This document shows, one piece after another, positions 1 through 5,546 of a stretch of DNA of 5,546 nt. The position numbers and the translations under genes were made by a program. The notes under the pieces are model-generated. The model did no database searches. It had not been told where the DNA came from and worked only from the letters and a program-made list of their open reading frames with translations. The stretch's first letter is position 1; each line of letters opens with the position of its first letter. Origin of the DNA: Pseudomonas sp. (GTDB lineage Bacteria > Pseudomonadota > Gammaproteobacteria > Pseudomonadales > Pseudomonadaceae); NCBI GenBank assembly GCA_003523465.1, contig DQAA01000413.1, positions 1 to 5,546 on the forward strand, read 5' to 3'.

Positions 1-691
1 GTTGCAGGCGATCGGCCTCGGCCTGGGCGCTTTCGAACGGCGTGGCGCCGTACAGCATGATGCCCGGGCGTACCCAGTCGCTGGGAATCTGCGGCCAGCC
101 AAGCACCGCCGGCGAGTTGCGCAGGCTGACCTCGGCGTTCAGGCCCTGGCGCGCCGCCTCGAATACCGCCACCTGCTCGTTGCTGGCCTCGCTGTCCAGT
201 TCGTCGGCACGAGCGAAGTGGCTCATCAGGACGATCTTCGACACCTTGCCGCTGGCCTGCAGGCGCTGGTACGCCGCCTGGTAATCCCGGGGATGCAGAC
301 CGACGCGGTGCATGCCGGTGTCCATCTTCAGCCAGACCTGGATCGGCCTGGCAAGGCTGGCCTTCTCGATCGCCTCCAGTTGCCACAGGGAATGCACCAC
401 GCACCATAAGTCGTGCCTGGCGATCAGCTCCAGTTCACTGGCCTCGAAGAAGCCTTCGAGCAGCAGCACCGGCGCCTTGATCCCCATCTCGCGCAGCTCC
501 AGCGCCTCCTCGATGCAGGCCACGGCGAACCCGTCGGCTTCAGCCTCAAGGGCCAGGGCGCAGCGCACTGCGCCATGTCCGTAGGCATCGGCCTTGACCA
601 CCGCCAGGGCACGGGCCCCGGTCAGCTGGCGGGCGAAGCGGTAGTTGTGACGCAGTGCTTGGAGGTCGATCAGGGCACGGGCAGGACGCAT
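1..691 (-). CDS. dadX: Catabolic alanine racemase DadX, C-terminal part cut by window edge
   Basis: PLP-dependent interconversion of L- and D-alanine in the cytoplasm, here supplying D-Ala to DadA for alanine catabolism. Only the first 230 codons are present; the family is about 355-360 residues. The N-terminal PLP motif [11 protein letters not shown] is at residues 30-40, with K33 as the Schiff-base lysine. [11 protein letters not shown] at 122-132 contains the conserved barrel arginine R129, SHFARAD is near 157-163 and RPGIMLYG at 208-215. The second catalytic residue, the tyrosine in the C-terminal beta domain, lies outside the window. The ATG at 689-691 is preceded by AGAAGG at an 8-base spacing. 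The stop of the upstream ridA is 89 bases away, with a hairpin between them. The sequence alone cannot fully exclude the biosynthetic paralogue Alr, but the position downstream of dadA-ridA argues strongly for DadX. Confidence 0.96.
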   Translation of the reverse strand, partial: MRPARALIDLQALRHNYRFARQLTGARALAVVKADAYGHGAVRCALALEAEADGFAVACIEEALELREMGIKAPVLLLEGFFEASELELIARHDLWCVVHSLWQLEAIEKASLARPIQVWLKMDTGMHRVGLHPRDYQAAYQRLQASGKVSKIVLMSHFARADELDSEASNEQVAVFEAARQGLNAEVSLRNSPAVLGWPQIPSDWVRPGIMLYGATPFESAQAEADRLQ

Positions 692-728
692 GACGGCAGC
701 CTTCTGGCAGTCTGTTTGGAATGAAAAG

Positions 729-767
729 ACCCGGTGTCGCAACGACCTGTAAGCCAGGACACCGGGT
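729..767 (-). terminator. Hairpin between ridA and dadX (attenuator or partial terminator candidate)
   Basis: Perfect 10-bp inverted repeat: ACCCGGTGTC (729-738) with GACACCGGGT (758-767), around a 19-base loop. On the minus strand the stem is followed by C and then TTTT (727-724), so it resembles a weak intrinsic terminator for transcripts coming from dadA-ridA. Since dadX lies just downstream, partial read-through or an RNA processing/stability role would allow different levels of DadX and DadA. This role is inferred; only the structure is seen. Confidence 0.55.
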
Positions 768-780
768 AAAGAGAGGATGG

Positions 781-1134
781 TTACGAGAGCGCGGCGACGA
801 CCGACATTTCAACCAGGATTTCCGGCTCGCAGAGCTTGCTCTGCACCGTGGCCCGGGCCGGGGCGACGCCCTTGGGCAGCCACTGGTCCCAGACCGCGTT
901 CATGCCCTGGAAATCGGCGTCGATGTCCTTGAGGTAGATGGTCACCGAGAGCAGGCGGGTCTTGTCGGTCCCGGCCAGGTCAAGCAGGCGCTCGATATTG
1001 CCCAGCGTTTCCCGGGTCTGCTGTTCGATCCCGGCGTTCATGTCGTTGCCCACCTGGCCCGCGAGGTACACGGTGCCGTTGTGGGCGACGATCTGACTCA
1101 TGCGCTCATTGGTGAGCTGGCGCTGGATTGCCAT
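781..1134 (-). CDS. RidA/YjgF-family enamine/imine deaminase of the dad operon
   Basis: 117-residue single-domain protein of the Rid (YjgF/YER057c/UK114) family, whose members hydrolyse reactive enamine/imine intermediates to ketoacids and ammonia, normally as cytosolic trimers. AGQVG at 25-29 and the C-terminal block PARATVQ (92-98) match the family. R94 aligns with the substrate carboxylate-binding arginine of RidA, and E109 in LVEM is at the position of the catalytic glutamate, so an active deaminase is likely. The start ATG at 1132-1134 lies inside the end of dadA (29-base overlap) and is preceded by AGGAG at about 10 bases, indicating tight co-expression. Inferred role: hydrolysing the 2-iminopropionate, or its 2-aminoacrylate tautomer, released by DadA. 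The exact Rid subfamily cannot be assigned by eye, so no symbol is given. Confidence 0.93.
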   Translation of the reverse strand: MAIQRQLTNERMSQIVAHNGTVYLAGQVGNDMNAGIEQQTRETLGNIERLLDLAGTDKTRLLSVTIYLKDIDADFQGMNAVWDQWLPKGVAPARATVQSKLCEPEILVEMSVVAALS

Positions 1135-2407
1135 GCTTGGCGGTCTCCTGGGTGTGTCCGTAGCGGGAAATATCGAGCCCTTCGGCGCTGATTTGCGGCT
1201 TCTTGCGCGCCATCAGGTCGGCCAGCAGACGACCGGAGCCGCATGCCATGGTCCAGCCGAGGGTGCCGTGACCGGTGTTGAGGAACAGATTGCGGTACCG
1301 CGTGGCGCCGACGATCGGCGTGCCGTCCGGGGTGGTCGGACGCAGGCCGGTCCAGAACTCCGCCTCGCGCAGATTGCCGCCAAGAGGATAGAGGTCGTTG
1401 ACGATCATCTCCAGCGTTTCGCGCCGGCGCGGGTTCAGCGACAGGTCAAAACCGGCGATCTCGGCCATGCCACCGACGCGGATGCGGTTGTCGAAACGGG
1501 TGATCGCGACCTTGTAGGTCTCGTCGAGAATGGTCGAGGTCGGGGCCATTTCCGGATTGGTGATCGGCACGGTCAGCGAATAGCCCTTGAGCGGGTACAC
1601 CGGGGCCTTGATGCCCAGCGGCTTGAGCAACTGCGGCGAGTAGCTGCCCAGGGCCAGCACGTAGCGGTCGGCGGTTTCCAGCTTGCCGTCGATCCACACA
1701 CCGTTGATGCGGTCACCGGCGAAGTCCAGGCGCTGGATGTTCTGGCCGAAGCGGAACTGCACGCCGAGATCGACCGCCATCTGCGCCAGGCGGGTGGTGA
1801 ACAGCTGGCAGTCGCCGGTCTGGTCGTTGGGCAGGCGCAGGGCGCCGGCAAGGATATCCGACACATTGGCCAGGGCCGGCTCGACCCGGGCGATGCCGTC
1901 GCGGTCCAGCAGCTCGTAAGGCACGCCGGCCTGTTCGAGGACGGCGATGTCCTTGGCGGCGTTGTCCAGCTGGGCCTGGGTGCGGAACAGCTGGGTGGTG
2001 CCGAGGGTGCGGCCTTCGTAGGCAATGCCGGTTTCGGCGCGCAGTTCGTCGAGGCAGTCGCGGCTGTACTCGGACAGGCGGACCATGCGCTCCTTGTTCA
2101 CCGCGTAGCGGTTGGCGGTGCAGTTGCGCAGCATCTGCGCCATCCACAGGTACTGGTCGACATCACCGGTGGCCTTGATCGCCAGCGGTGCGTGGCGCTG
2201 CAGCAGCCACTTGATGGCTTTCAGCGGCACGCCCGGCGCGGCCCAGGGCGAGGCATAACCTGGCGAGACCTGGCCGGCGTTGGCGAAACTGGTTTCCATG
2301 GCCACCGCTGGCTGGCGGTCGACCACCACGACTTCGAAACCTTGCCGGGCCAGATAGTAGGCACTGGCGGTTCCGATCACACCGCTACCGAGTACCAGAA
2401 CGCGCAT
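1106..2407 (-). CDS. dadA: D-amino acid dehydrogenase DadA (small-subunit type FAD flavoprotein)
   Basis: Oxidatively deaminates D-alanine and other D-amino acids to ketoacid and ammonia, passing electrons to the respiratory chain at the inner face of the cytoplasmic membrane. The product is 433 residues, in line with known DadA proteins. The N-terminal Rossmann dinucleotide motif GSGVIG is at residues 7-12, with the ribose-binding acidic residue D30 at the end of the second strand (VVVVD). The DAO-family signatures [16 protein letters not shown] (352-367) and [17 protein letters not shown] (377-393) are present. The reading frame is open further upstream, but ATG 2405-2407 places the FAD motif at the extreme N-terminus and has GAGGG at an 8-base spacing, so it is the chosen start. 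First gene of dadA-ridA-dadX, divergent from lrp. Known dad operons are induced by alanine through Lrp/DadR; that control is expected here but not shown by the sequence. Confidence 0.97.
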   Translation of the reverse strand: MRVLVLGSGVIGTASAYYLARQGFEVVVVDRQPAVAMETSFANAGQVSPGYASPWAAPGVPLKAIKWLLQRHAPLAIKATGDVDQYLWMAQMLRNCTANRYAVNKERMVRLSEYSRDCLDELRAETGIAYEGRTLGTTQLFRTQAQLDNAAKDIAVLEQAGVPYELLDRDGIARVEPALANVSDILAGALRLPNDQTGDCQLFTTRLAQMAVDLGVQFRFGQNIQRLDFAGDRINGVWIDGKLETADRYVLALGSYSPQLLKPLGIKAPVYPLKGYSLTVPITNPEMAPTSTILDETYKVAITRFDNRIRVGGMAEIAGFDLSLNPRRRETLEMIVNDLYPLGGNLREAEFWTGLRPTTPDGTPIVGATRYRNLFLNTGHGTLGWTMACGSGRLLADLMARKKPQISAEGLDISRYGHTQETAKHGNPAPAHQ

Positions 2408-2562
2408 GTTGTTATCCCTCGAGGCGGCGCACCGCCACAATTTTTGTGAATGGCATGAATGGGCGCAGTGTAAAAAACTCGAGGCAGTGCATTTCACTAT
2501 ATAAAAACCTATATTTGGCGAGAATTCTCGGCAAAGTCGGCTTTTACAAAGGGGCATCCACT
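2408..2562. promoter_or_regulatory. Divergent dadA / lrp control region
   Basis: 155-base spacer with an AT-rich core (about 2471-2516) flanked by symmetric elements. Seen: the palindrome CGAGAATTCTCG (2519-2530); CACAA-TTT-TTGTG (2436-2448); a GC-rich hairpin GGCGG-CGCA-CCGCC (2423-2427 with 2432-2436); and a direct repeat CTCGAGGC at 2418-2425 and 2478-2485. TA-rich hexamers around 2497-2515 could serve as -10 elements on either strand, but I see no well-matched -35, so I do not assign exact promoters. An Lrp-family protein commonly binds several AT-rich sites and wraps DNA, so this is the probable place where the lrp product controls dadA and itself. That is inference from gene arrangement. 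Confidence 0.7.
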
Positions 2563-3051
2563 ATGAGAACCCAGCACCAGAGCAAGCGCGAGCTGGACAA
2601 GATCGACCGCAACATCCTTCGGATATTGCAGAGCGACGGGCGTATTTCCTTCACTGAACTAGGGGAAAAGGTCGGCCTGTCGACCACCCCGTGCACCGAG
2701 CGGGTCCGCCGTCTGGAGCGCGAGGGGATCATCATGGGCTACAACGCCCGCCTCAATCCGCAGCACCTCAAGGGCAGCCTGCTGGTGTTCGTCGAGATCA
2801 GCCTGGACTACAAGTCCGGCGACACCTTTGAGGAATTCCGCCGCGCGGTGCTGAAGTTGCCCCATGTGCTGGAGTGCCACCTGGTGTCGGGGGATTTCGA
2901 CTATCTGGTGAAGGCGCGGATTTCCGAGATGGCGTCGTATCGCAAGTTGCTCGGCGACATCCTGCTCAAGCTGCCCCATGTGCGGGAGTCGAAGAGCTAT
3001 ATCGTGATGGAAGAGGTGAAGGAGAGTCTCAACCTGCCGATTCCGGACTGA
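2563..3051 (+). CDS. lrp: Lrp/AsnC-family transcriptional regulator, probable regulator of dadA-ridA-dadX
   Basis: 162-residue DNA-binding protein with typical Lrp layout: an N-terminal AsnC-type helix-turn-helix (about residues 11-60, with LDKIDRNILRILQSDGRIS leading into the recognition segment LSTTPCTERVRRLEREG at 39-55) and a C-terminal RAM/effector domain (about 70-155), including SGDFDYLVK at 109-117 where amino-acid ligands bind in the family. ATG 2563-2565 has AAAGGGG (2548-2554) at 8 bases. The frame is open upstream, but no better start exists there and the product length fits the family. Divergent from dadA, the usual arrangement for a dad operon regulator, also called DadR. Probable effector: L-alanine or leucine, by homology only. 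It converges on the cysteine-cluster gene with a palindrome in between. Confidence 0.95.
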   Translation: MRTQHQSKRELDKIDRNILRILQSDGRISFTELGEKVGLSTTPCTERVRRLEREGIIMGYNARLNPQHLKGSLLVFVEISLDYKSGDTFEEFRRAVLKLPHVLECHLVSGDFDYLVKARISEMASYRKLLGDILLKLPHVRESKSYIVMEEVKESLNLPIPD

Positions 3052-3052
3052 T

Positions 3053-3087
3053 CTTGAGGGCCTCATCGCCGGCGATGAGGCCCCAAG
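3053..3087. terminator. Bidirectional hairpin between lrp and the cysteine-cluster gene
   Basis: A perfect 26-base palindrome at 3058-3083 (left arm GGGCCTCATCGCC, right arm its exact complement) can fold as an 11-bp stem with a CCGG loop. CTTG (3053-3056) and CAAG (3084-3087) extend the stem past one bulged A. It starts just after the lrp stop and ends 4 bases before the stop of the opposing gene, so it probably ends transcription from both sides. There is no T-tract on either strand, which is unusual for a classic intrinsic terminator. Confidence 0.65.
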
Positions 3088-3090
3088 CCT

Positions 3091-3444
3091 TCACACAAGA
3101 ACCTGCCGGGTAGTCGCAATGAACTGATGCACCAACCGTTCCGCCCCCGGATCGATCATCTCCTCCGGCCCCCGCCCCCGCGGACACGGCAAGCGCGGCG
3201 TGGTCCCGAACAACCGGCAGATCAGCGGCCGTTCCTCATACACCGTGCAGCCCTGGGGCCCCAGGTGCACACAGTTCAGCTCGGCCAGCGCCGCCTCCTG
3301 CTCCTCGGCACTCTTGCGCGGCAGGCGGGCCATTTCCTCGGCAGACGTCGTCACCGGCCCGCAGCAGTCGTGGCAGCCCGGTACGCACTCGAACGAGGGA
3401 ATCTGCTCACGCAGAAAACGGATCTTGTGACTGTTGCAGGCCAT
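3091..3444 (-). CDS. YkgJ-type cysteine-cluster protein (putative zinc/iron-chelating domain)
   Basis: 117-residue protein with the CxxxCxxCC...C...C...RPxxCRxF pattern of the YkgJ (CxxCxxCC) family. Using ATG 3442-3444 as start, the cysteines are C20, C24, C27, C28 (FECVPGCHDCCGP, 18-30), C58, C66, C76 (ERPLICRLFG, 71-80) and C87. These residues are thought to bind zinc or iron/Fe-S; the biochemical function is unknown. No signal peptide or membrane segment is visible, so it is probably cytoplasmic. The start is uncertain: an in-frame GTG at 3508-3510 has a better ribosome site (GGGGAG at 8 bases) and would add 22 residues, including a basic stretch. I prefer the ATG because the conserved part begins there and the longer form would overlap the promoter of the divergent oxidoreductase gene. 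There is no clear functional link to its neighbours. Confidence 0.88.
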   Translation of the reverse strand: MACNSHKIRFLREQIPSFECVPGCHDCCGPVTTSAEEMARLPRKSAEEQEAALAELNCVHLGPQGCTVYEERPLICRLFGTTPRLPCPRGRGPEEMIDPGAERLVHQFIATTRQVLV

Positions 3445-3490
3445 GGAGCGGAACCGCCGGAGAAAAAAGAGCCGCCATTTTGCCTGACGG

Positions 3491-3520
3491 TTGCCCGCCC
3501 CCGAAAGCACCGCCTATGCT
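3491..3520 (+). promoter_or_regulatory. Sigma70-like promoter for the PuuB-like oxidoreductase gene
   Basis: TTGCCC (3491-3496) and TATGCT (3515-3520) are separated by 18 bases, a good match to the -35/-10 pattern seen in Pseudomonas. Transcription would begin near 3527 and leave a short leader of about 30 bases containing AGGA (3546-3549) 8 bases before the ATG at 3558. No operator repeat was recognised around it. Prediction by eye only. Confidence 0.55.
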
Positions 3521-3557
3521 CCCCGCCTTGCCCAGACACTCATTCAGGACGACGCCC

Positions 3558-4835
3558 ATGCACACCGCTTCCTACTACGCCGCCAGCAGCGTCCCACAGC
3601 CGGACTATCCGCGGCTGAATGGCGAACAGCGTTGCGACGTCTGTGTGGTCGGCGGCGGCTACTCCGGGCTGAATACCGCCATCGAACTGGCCGAGCGCGG
3701 CTTCAGCGTGGTCCTGCTGGAAGCGCGCAAAGTCGGCTGGGGCGCCAGCGGGCGCAATGGCGGGCAGTTGATCCGCGGCGTCGGCCATGGCCTCGAGCAG
3801 TTCCAGTCGGTCATCGGCACCGACGGCGTGAACCAGATGAAGCTGATGGGCCTGGAAGCGGTGGAGATCGTCCGTCAGCGGGTCGAGCGCCACGCCATCC
3901 CCTGCGACCTGACCTGGGGCTACTGCGACCTGGCCAACAAACCCCGTGAATACGAAGGCTTTGCCGAAGACGCCGAAGACCTGCGCGCCCTCGGCTACCG
4001 CCACGAACTGCGTCTGGTGCCGCCGGAGCAGATGCACACGGTGATCGGCTCGAACCAGTACGCCGGCGGCCTGATCGACATGGGTTCCGGCCACCTGCAC
4101 CCGCTCAACCTGGCCCTCGGCGAAGCGGCGGCGGCCAGCGGGCTGGGCGTGCGGATTTTCGAACAGTCGGCGGTCACCCGCATCGACTATGGCCCCGAGG
4201 TCAACGTCCACACCGATCAAGGCAACGTCCGCGCCAAGACCCTGGTGCTGTGCTGCAACGCCTACCTCAATGACCTGAATCGCGAACTGGGCGGCAAGAT
4301 CCTCCCCGCCGGCAGCTACATCATCGCCACCGAGCCGCTGGGCGAGGAACGCGCGCGGCAACTGCTGCCGCAGAACATGGCGGTCTGCGACCAGCGGGTG
4401 ACGGTGGACTACTTCCGCCTCAGCGCAGACCACCGTCTGCTGTTCGGTGGCGCCTGTCATTACTCGGGGCGTGACCCGCAGGATATTGCCGCTTATATGC
4501 GGCCAAAGATGCTCAAGGTATTCCCGCAACTGGCGGATGCCCGCATCGAGTTCCAGTGGGGCGGGATGATCGGCATCGGCGCCAACCGCCTGCCGCAGAT
4601 CGGCCGCCTGCGCGAGCAGCCCAACGTGTATTACGCCCAGGCCTATGCCGGGCATGGCCTGAATGCCACGCACCTGGCGGGGCGTTTGCTGGGCGAGGCG
4701 ATCAGCGGGCAGCAGAGCGGGCGCTTCGATTTGTTTGCCAAGGTGCCGCATATCACCTTCCCCGGCGGCAAGCATCTGCGCTCGCCGTTGCTGGCGTTGG
4801 GGATGTTGTGGCATCGGTTGAAAGAACTGGTGTGA
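3558..4835 (+). CDS. FAD-dependent oxidoreductase, PuuB/PauB-like (gamma-glutamylputrescine oxidase family)
   Basis: 425-residue DAO-family flavoprotein, almost the same length as E. coli PuuB. The Rossmann motif VVGGGYSG is at residues 30-37, with E55 as the ribose-binding acid (VVLLEAR). GASGRNGGQ at 62-70 is the characteristic FAD-binding segment of this subfamily, WGGMIGI is at 334-340 and the C-terminal FAD/substrate block YYAQAYAGHGLNATHLAG at 358-375. The family oxidises the primary or secondary amine of gamma-glutamylated putrescine or related polyamines with O2, giving an aldehyde, H2O2 and ammonia. P. aeruginosa has several PauB paralogues, one of them, as I recall it, next to lrp. 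The exact substrate is not readable from sequence and no puuA, puuC or puuD homologue is in the window, so I leave the symbol blank. ATG 3558 has AGGA at 8 bases; the frame is open upstream but those codons lie over the promoter. Apparently monocistronic. Confidence 0.9.
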   Translation: MHTASYYAASSVPQPDYPRLNGEQRCDVCVVGGGYSGLNTAIELAERGFSVVLLEARKVGWGASGRNGGQLIRGVGHGLEQFQSVIGTDGVNQMKLMGLEAVEIVRQRVERHAIPCDLTWGYCDLANKPREYEGFAEDAEDLRALGYRHELRLVPPEQMHTVIGSNQYAGGLIDMGSGHLHPLNLALGEAAAASGLGVRIFEQSAVTRIDYGPEVNVHTDQGNVRAKTLVLCCNAYLNDLNRELGGKILPAGSYIIATEPLGEERARQLLPQNMAVCDQRVTVDYFRLSADHRLLFGGACHYSGRDPQDIAAYMRPKMLKVFPQLADARIEFQWGGMIGIGANRLPQIGRLREQPNVYYAQAYAGHGLNATHLAGRLLGEAISGQQSGRFDLFAKVPHITFPGGKHLRSPLLALGMLWHRLKELV

Positions 4836-4840
4836 CGGGT

Positions 4841-4879
4841 CGTTTGCACGGCCCCGGTGAGCGCGGGCCCGTGCAAACG
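4841..4879. terminator. Bidirectional hairpin between the oxidoreductase and DUF1127 genes
   Basis: CGTTTGCACG (4841-4850) pairs perfectly with CGTGCAAACG (4870-4879). The stem continues with G4851-C4869, a bulged C4868 and three more G-C pairs (4852-4854 with 4865-4867), leaving a loop of about 10 bases. It starts 5 bases after the stop codon of the oxidoreductase gene and lies about 20 bases from the stop of the opposing gene, the right place for a shared terminator. No T-tract follows on either strand. Confidence 0.65.
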
Positions 4880-4898
4880 CAAGGAATGATGCCCTGCC

Positions 4899-5129
4899 TC
4901 AGCCTCTCCAGAAGGGCTTGAGCCCCTCCTCGATCGCATCCCCGCGATTCAGGCCGATGTCCTTCAACTGCGCGGGCGTCAGTTCAAGCAGTGCCCGCCG
5001 CGTCTCCCAGCGGTGCAGCCAGAGACGCAATACACCCATGAAACGTGGCGAGCGCAGTCTGGTCTGGCGCTGGGCCCGCTCCAGTTCGCTGCCATACAGT
5101 TTCAAGCGCACATCGCTCAGGCCGTTCAT
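4899..5129 (-). CDS. Small DUF1127 (YjiS-like) arginine-rich protein
   Basis: 76-residue protein ending in a DUF1127 domain: W-ETRRALLELTPAQLKDIGLNR-D (about residues 41-64) matches the WxxRRxLxxLxxxxLxDIGL pattern of the family. The N-terminal half is basic and helical in character (SELERAQRQTRLRSPRF), with no signal peptide. In alphaproteobacteria, short DUF1127 proteins have been linked to RNA binding/turnover and to phosphate and carbon metabolism; in Pseudomonas the role is not established. Start chosen at ATG 5127-5129 because GGAGG stands 8 bases upstream; an in-frame ATG 60 bases further up (5187-5189) has no ribosome site. Divergent from a GntR-type regulator gene, which may control it. 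Confidence 0.88.
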   Translation of the reverse strand: MNGLSDVRLKLYGSELERAQRQTRLRSPRFMGVLRLWLHRWETRRALLELTPAQLKDIGLNRGDAIEEGLKPFWRG

Positions 5130-5308
5130 TGCGTCTTCCTCCGGGGTGGGTAAACCGTGGAGAAAGGATGCGCGCTTGGGAAAATCCATTACAGATCCAA
5201 CCCATCGGAATTTTCCTCATACAGATTTCTACATTTCCGCTCTGAATGATGTATTTTTCCGAAATCTGTACTGGTTGTTTCCTACAGCTCTTTCCCGGAG
5301 TACGCCCC
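5130..5308. promoter_or_regulatory. Divergent DUF1127 / GntR-type regulator control region with TACAGAT repeats
   Basis: AT-rich 179-base spacer, clearly lower in GC than the flanking genes. TACAGAT occurs at 5190-5196 and, 30 bases later, at 5220-5226. Its reverse complement ATCTGTA is at 5264-5270. The last two belong to a perfect 10-base inverted repeat, TACAGATTTC (5220-5229) and GAAATCTGTA (5261-5270). A smaller pair, TACAT/ATGTA (5230-5234, 5249-5253), is nested inside. These are candidate operator sites for the adjacent regulator. No convincing -35/-10 pair could be assigned on either strand. Confidence 0.6.
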
Positions 5309-5546
5309 ATGACCCTCTATATCAATCTCGCCGAGCTGCTCGGCGCCCGTATCGAGCAGGGGCTTTACCGTCCTGGGGATCGCCTGCCATCGGTGCGCGC
5401 CCTGAGCCTGGAACATGGGGTCAGCCTGAGTACCGTGCAGCAGGCCTACCGCCTGCTGGAAGACAACGGCCTGGTGGCGCCGCGGCCCAAATCCGGCTAC
5501 TTCGTCCCGCAGAACCGCACCCTGCCCGCCCTGCCGGCGGTGGGCC
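5309..5546 (+). CDS. GntR-type winged-helix regulator, probably MocR family (5' part only)
   Basis: First 79 codons of a regulator that continues past the right edge. Residues 3-66 form a GntR winged-helix domain: the segment GLYRPGDRLPSVRALS (18-33), the recognition helix around SLSTVQQAYRLLEDNGLV (39-56) and the wing APRPKSGYFV (57-66). The wording PSVRALS and the RPKSGYFV wing are typical of MocR/PdxR-like proteins, which carry an aminotransferase-like PLP domain after this region; that domain is outside the window, so the family call is an inference. ATG 5309-5311 has CGGAG (5296-5300) at 8 bases. Such regulators commonly act on the divergent neighbour, here the DUF1127 gene, and on themselves. 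Confidence 0.9.
   Translation, partial: MTLYINLAELLGARIEQGLYRPGDRLPSVRALSLEHGVSLSTVQQAYRLLEDNGLVAPRPKSGYFVPQNRTLPALPAVG

Noticed and set aside
1100..2449. Open frame of 449 codons on the plus strand, opposite dadA
   Set aside because: A GC-rich antisense shadow of dadA. Its translation is low-complexity (rich in G, A, V, Q, H) with no recognisable domain, while the opposite strand encodes a textbook flavoprotein.
2408..2557. 50-codon N-terminal extension of dadA
   Set aside because: It would place 50 unrelated residues before the Rossmann motif, run through the AT-rich promoter region, and lacks a ribosome site as good as GAGGG before ATG 2405-2407.
2659..3066. Minus-strand open frame of 135 codons opposite lrp
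   Set aside because: Antisense shadow with no recognisable family; it covers the lrp coding region and part of the palindrome after it.
3540..4814. Open frame of 424 codons on the minus strand, opposite the PuuB-like gene
   Set aside because: Same effect: antisense to a well-supported gene with FAD motifs, no recognisable family, and it would overrun the oxidoreductase promoter region and leader.
5130..5189. 20-codon N-terminal extension of the DUF1127 protein
   Set aside because: The upstream ATG has no ribosome site, whereas the internal ATG has GGAGG at ideal spacing; the extension also lies in the repeat-bearing control region.
5191..5270. Possible phage attachment site or transposon end from the inverted repeat
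   Set aside because: No integrase, transposase, target duplication or disrupted gene is nearby; a regulator-binding site explains the repeats better.
5045..5310. Small open frames on both strands within and upstream of the DUF1127 gene
   Set aside because: No ribosome sites or recognisable domains were seen, and they overlap the DUF1127 gene or its control region in other frames.

Overview
This is a GC-rich window with dense genes and short intergenic gaps. Gene content, protein sequences and gene order point to a Pseudomonas chromosome, probably of the fluorescens/putida-type species. I see no mobile element, CRISPR array, tRNA or rRNA. No gene-free stretch exceeds 300 bases; the longest are 155 bases (2408-2562) and 179 bases (5130-5308), and both are divergent control regions.

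Left half (1-2407, minus strand): an alanine catabolic operon read right to left. dadA (D-amino acid dehydrogenase) is followed by an overlapping RidA-family enamine/imine deaminase gene, then by dadX (catabolic alanine racemase), which runs off the left edge. Together they convert L-Ala to D-Ala (DadX), D-Ala to an imino acid with electrons passed to the respiratory chain (DadA), and the imine to pyruvate and ammonia (spontaneous, probably assisted by the RidA protein). A hairpin lies between ridA and dadX.

Middle (2408-3091): lrp/dadR, an Lrp/AsnC regulator, is divergent from dadA across an AT-rich region containing several inverted and direct repeats. It is the obvious candidate regulator of the dad operon. 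lrp converges on a small YkgJ-type cysteine-cluster protein gene (minus strand), with a 26-base perfect palindrome between them.

Right half (3445-5546): divergent from the cysteine-cluster gene is a FAD-dependent amine oxidoreductase of the gamma-glutamylputrescine oxidase type (PuuB/PauB), with a good sigma70-like promoter. It converges on a small DUF1127 gene across another long hairpin. Divergent from DUF1127 is the start of a GntR-type regulator, probably MocR-like, cut by the right edge. Their shared spacer carries a repeated TACAGAT motif, including a perfect 10-base inverted repeat, which is the best candidate here for an undescribed operator.

Most of the window is a recognisable Pseudomonas housekeeping/catabolic neighbourhood. 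I found no convincing new multi-gene system; the less explained material is in the intergenic DNA.
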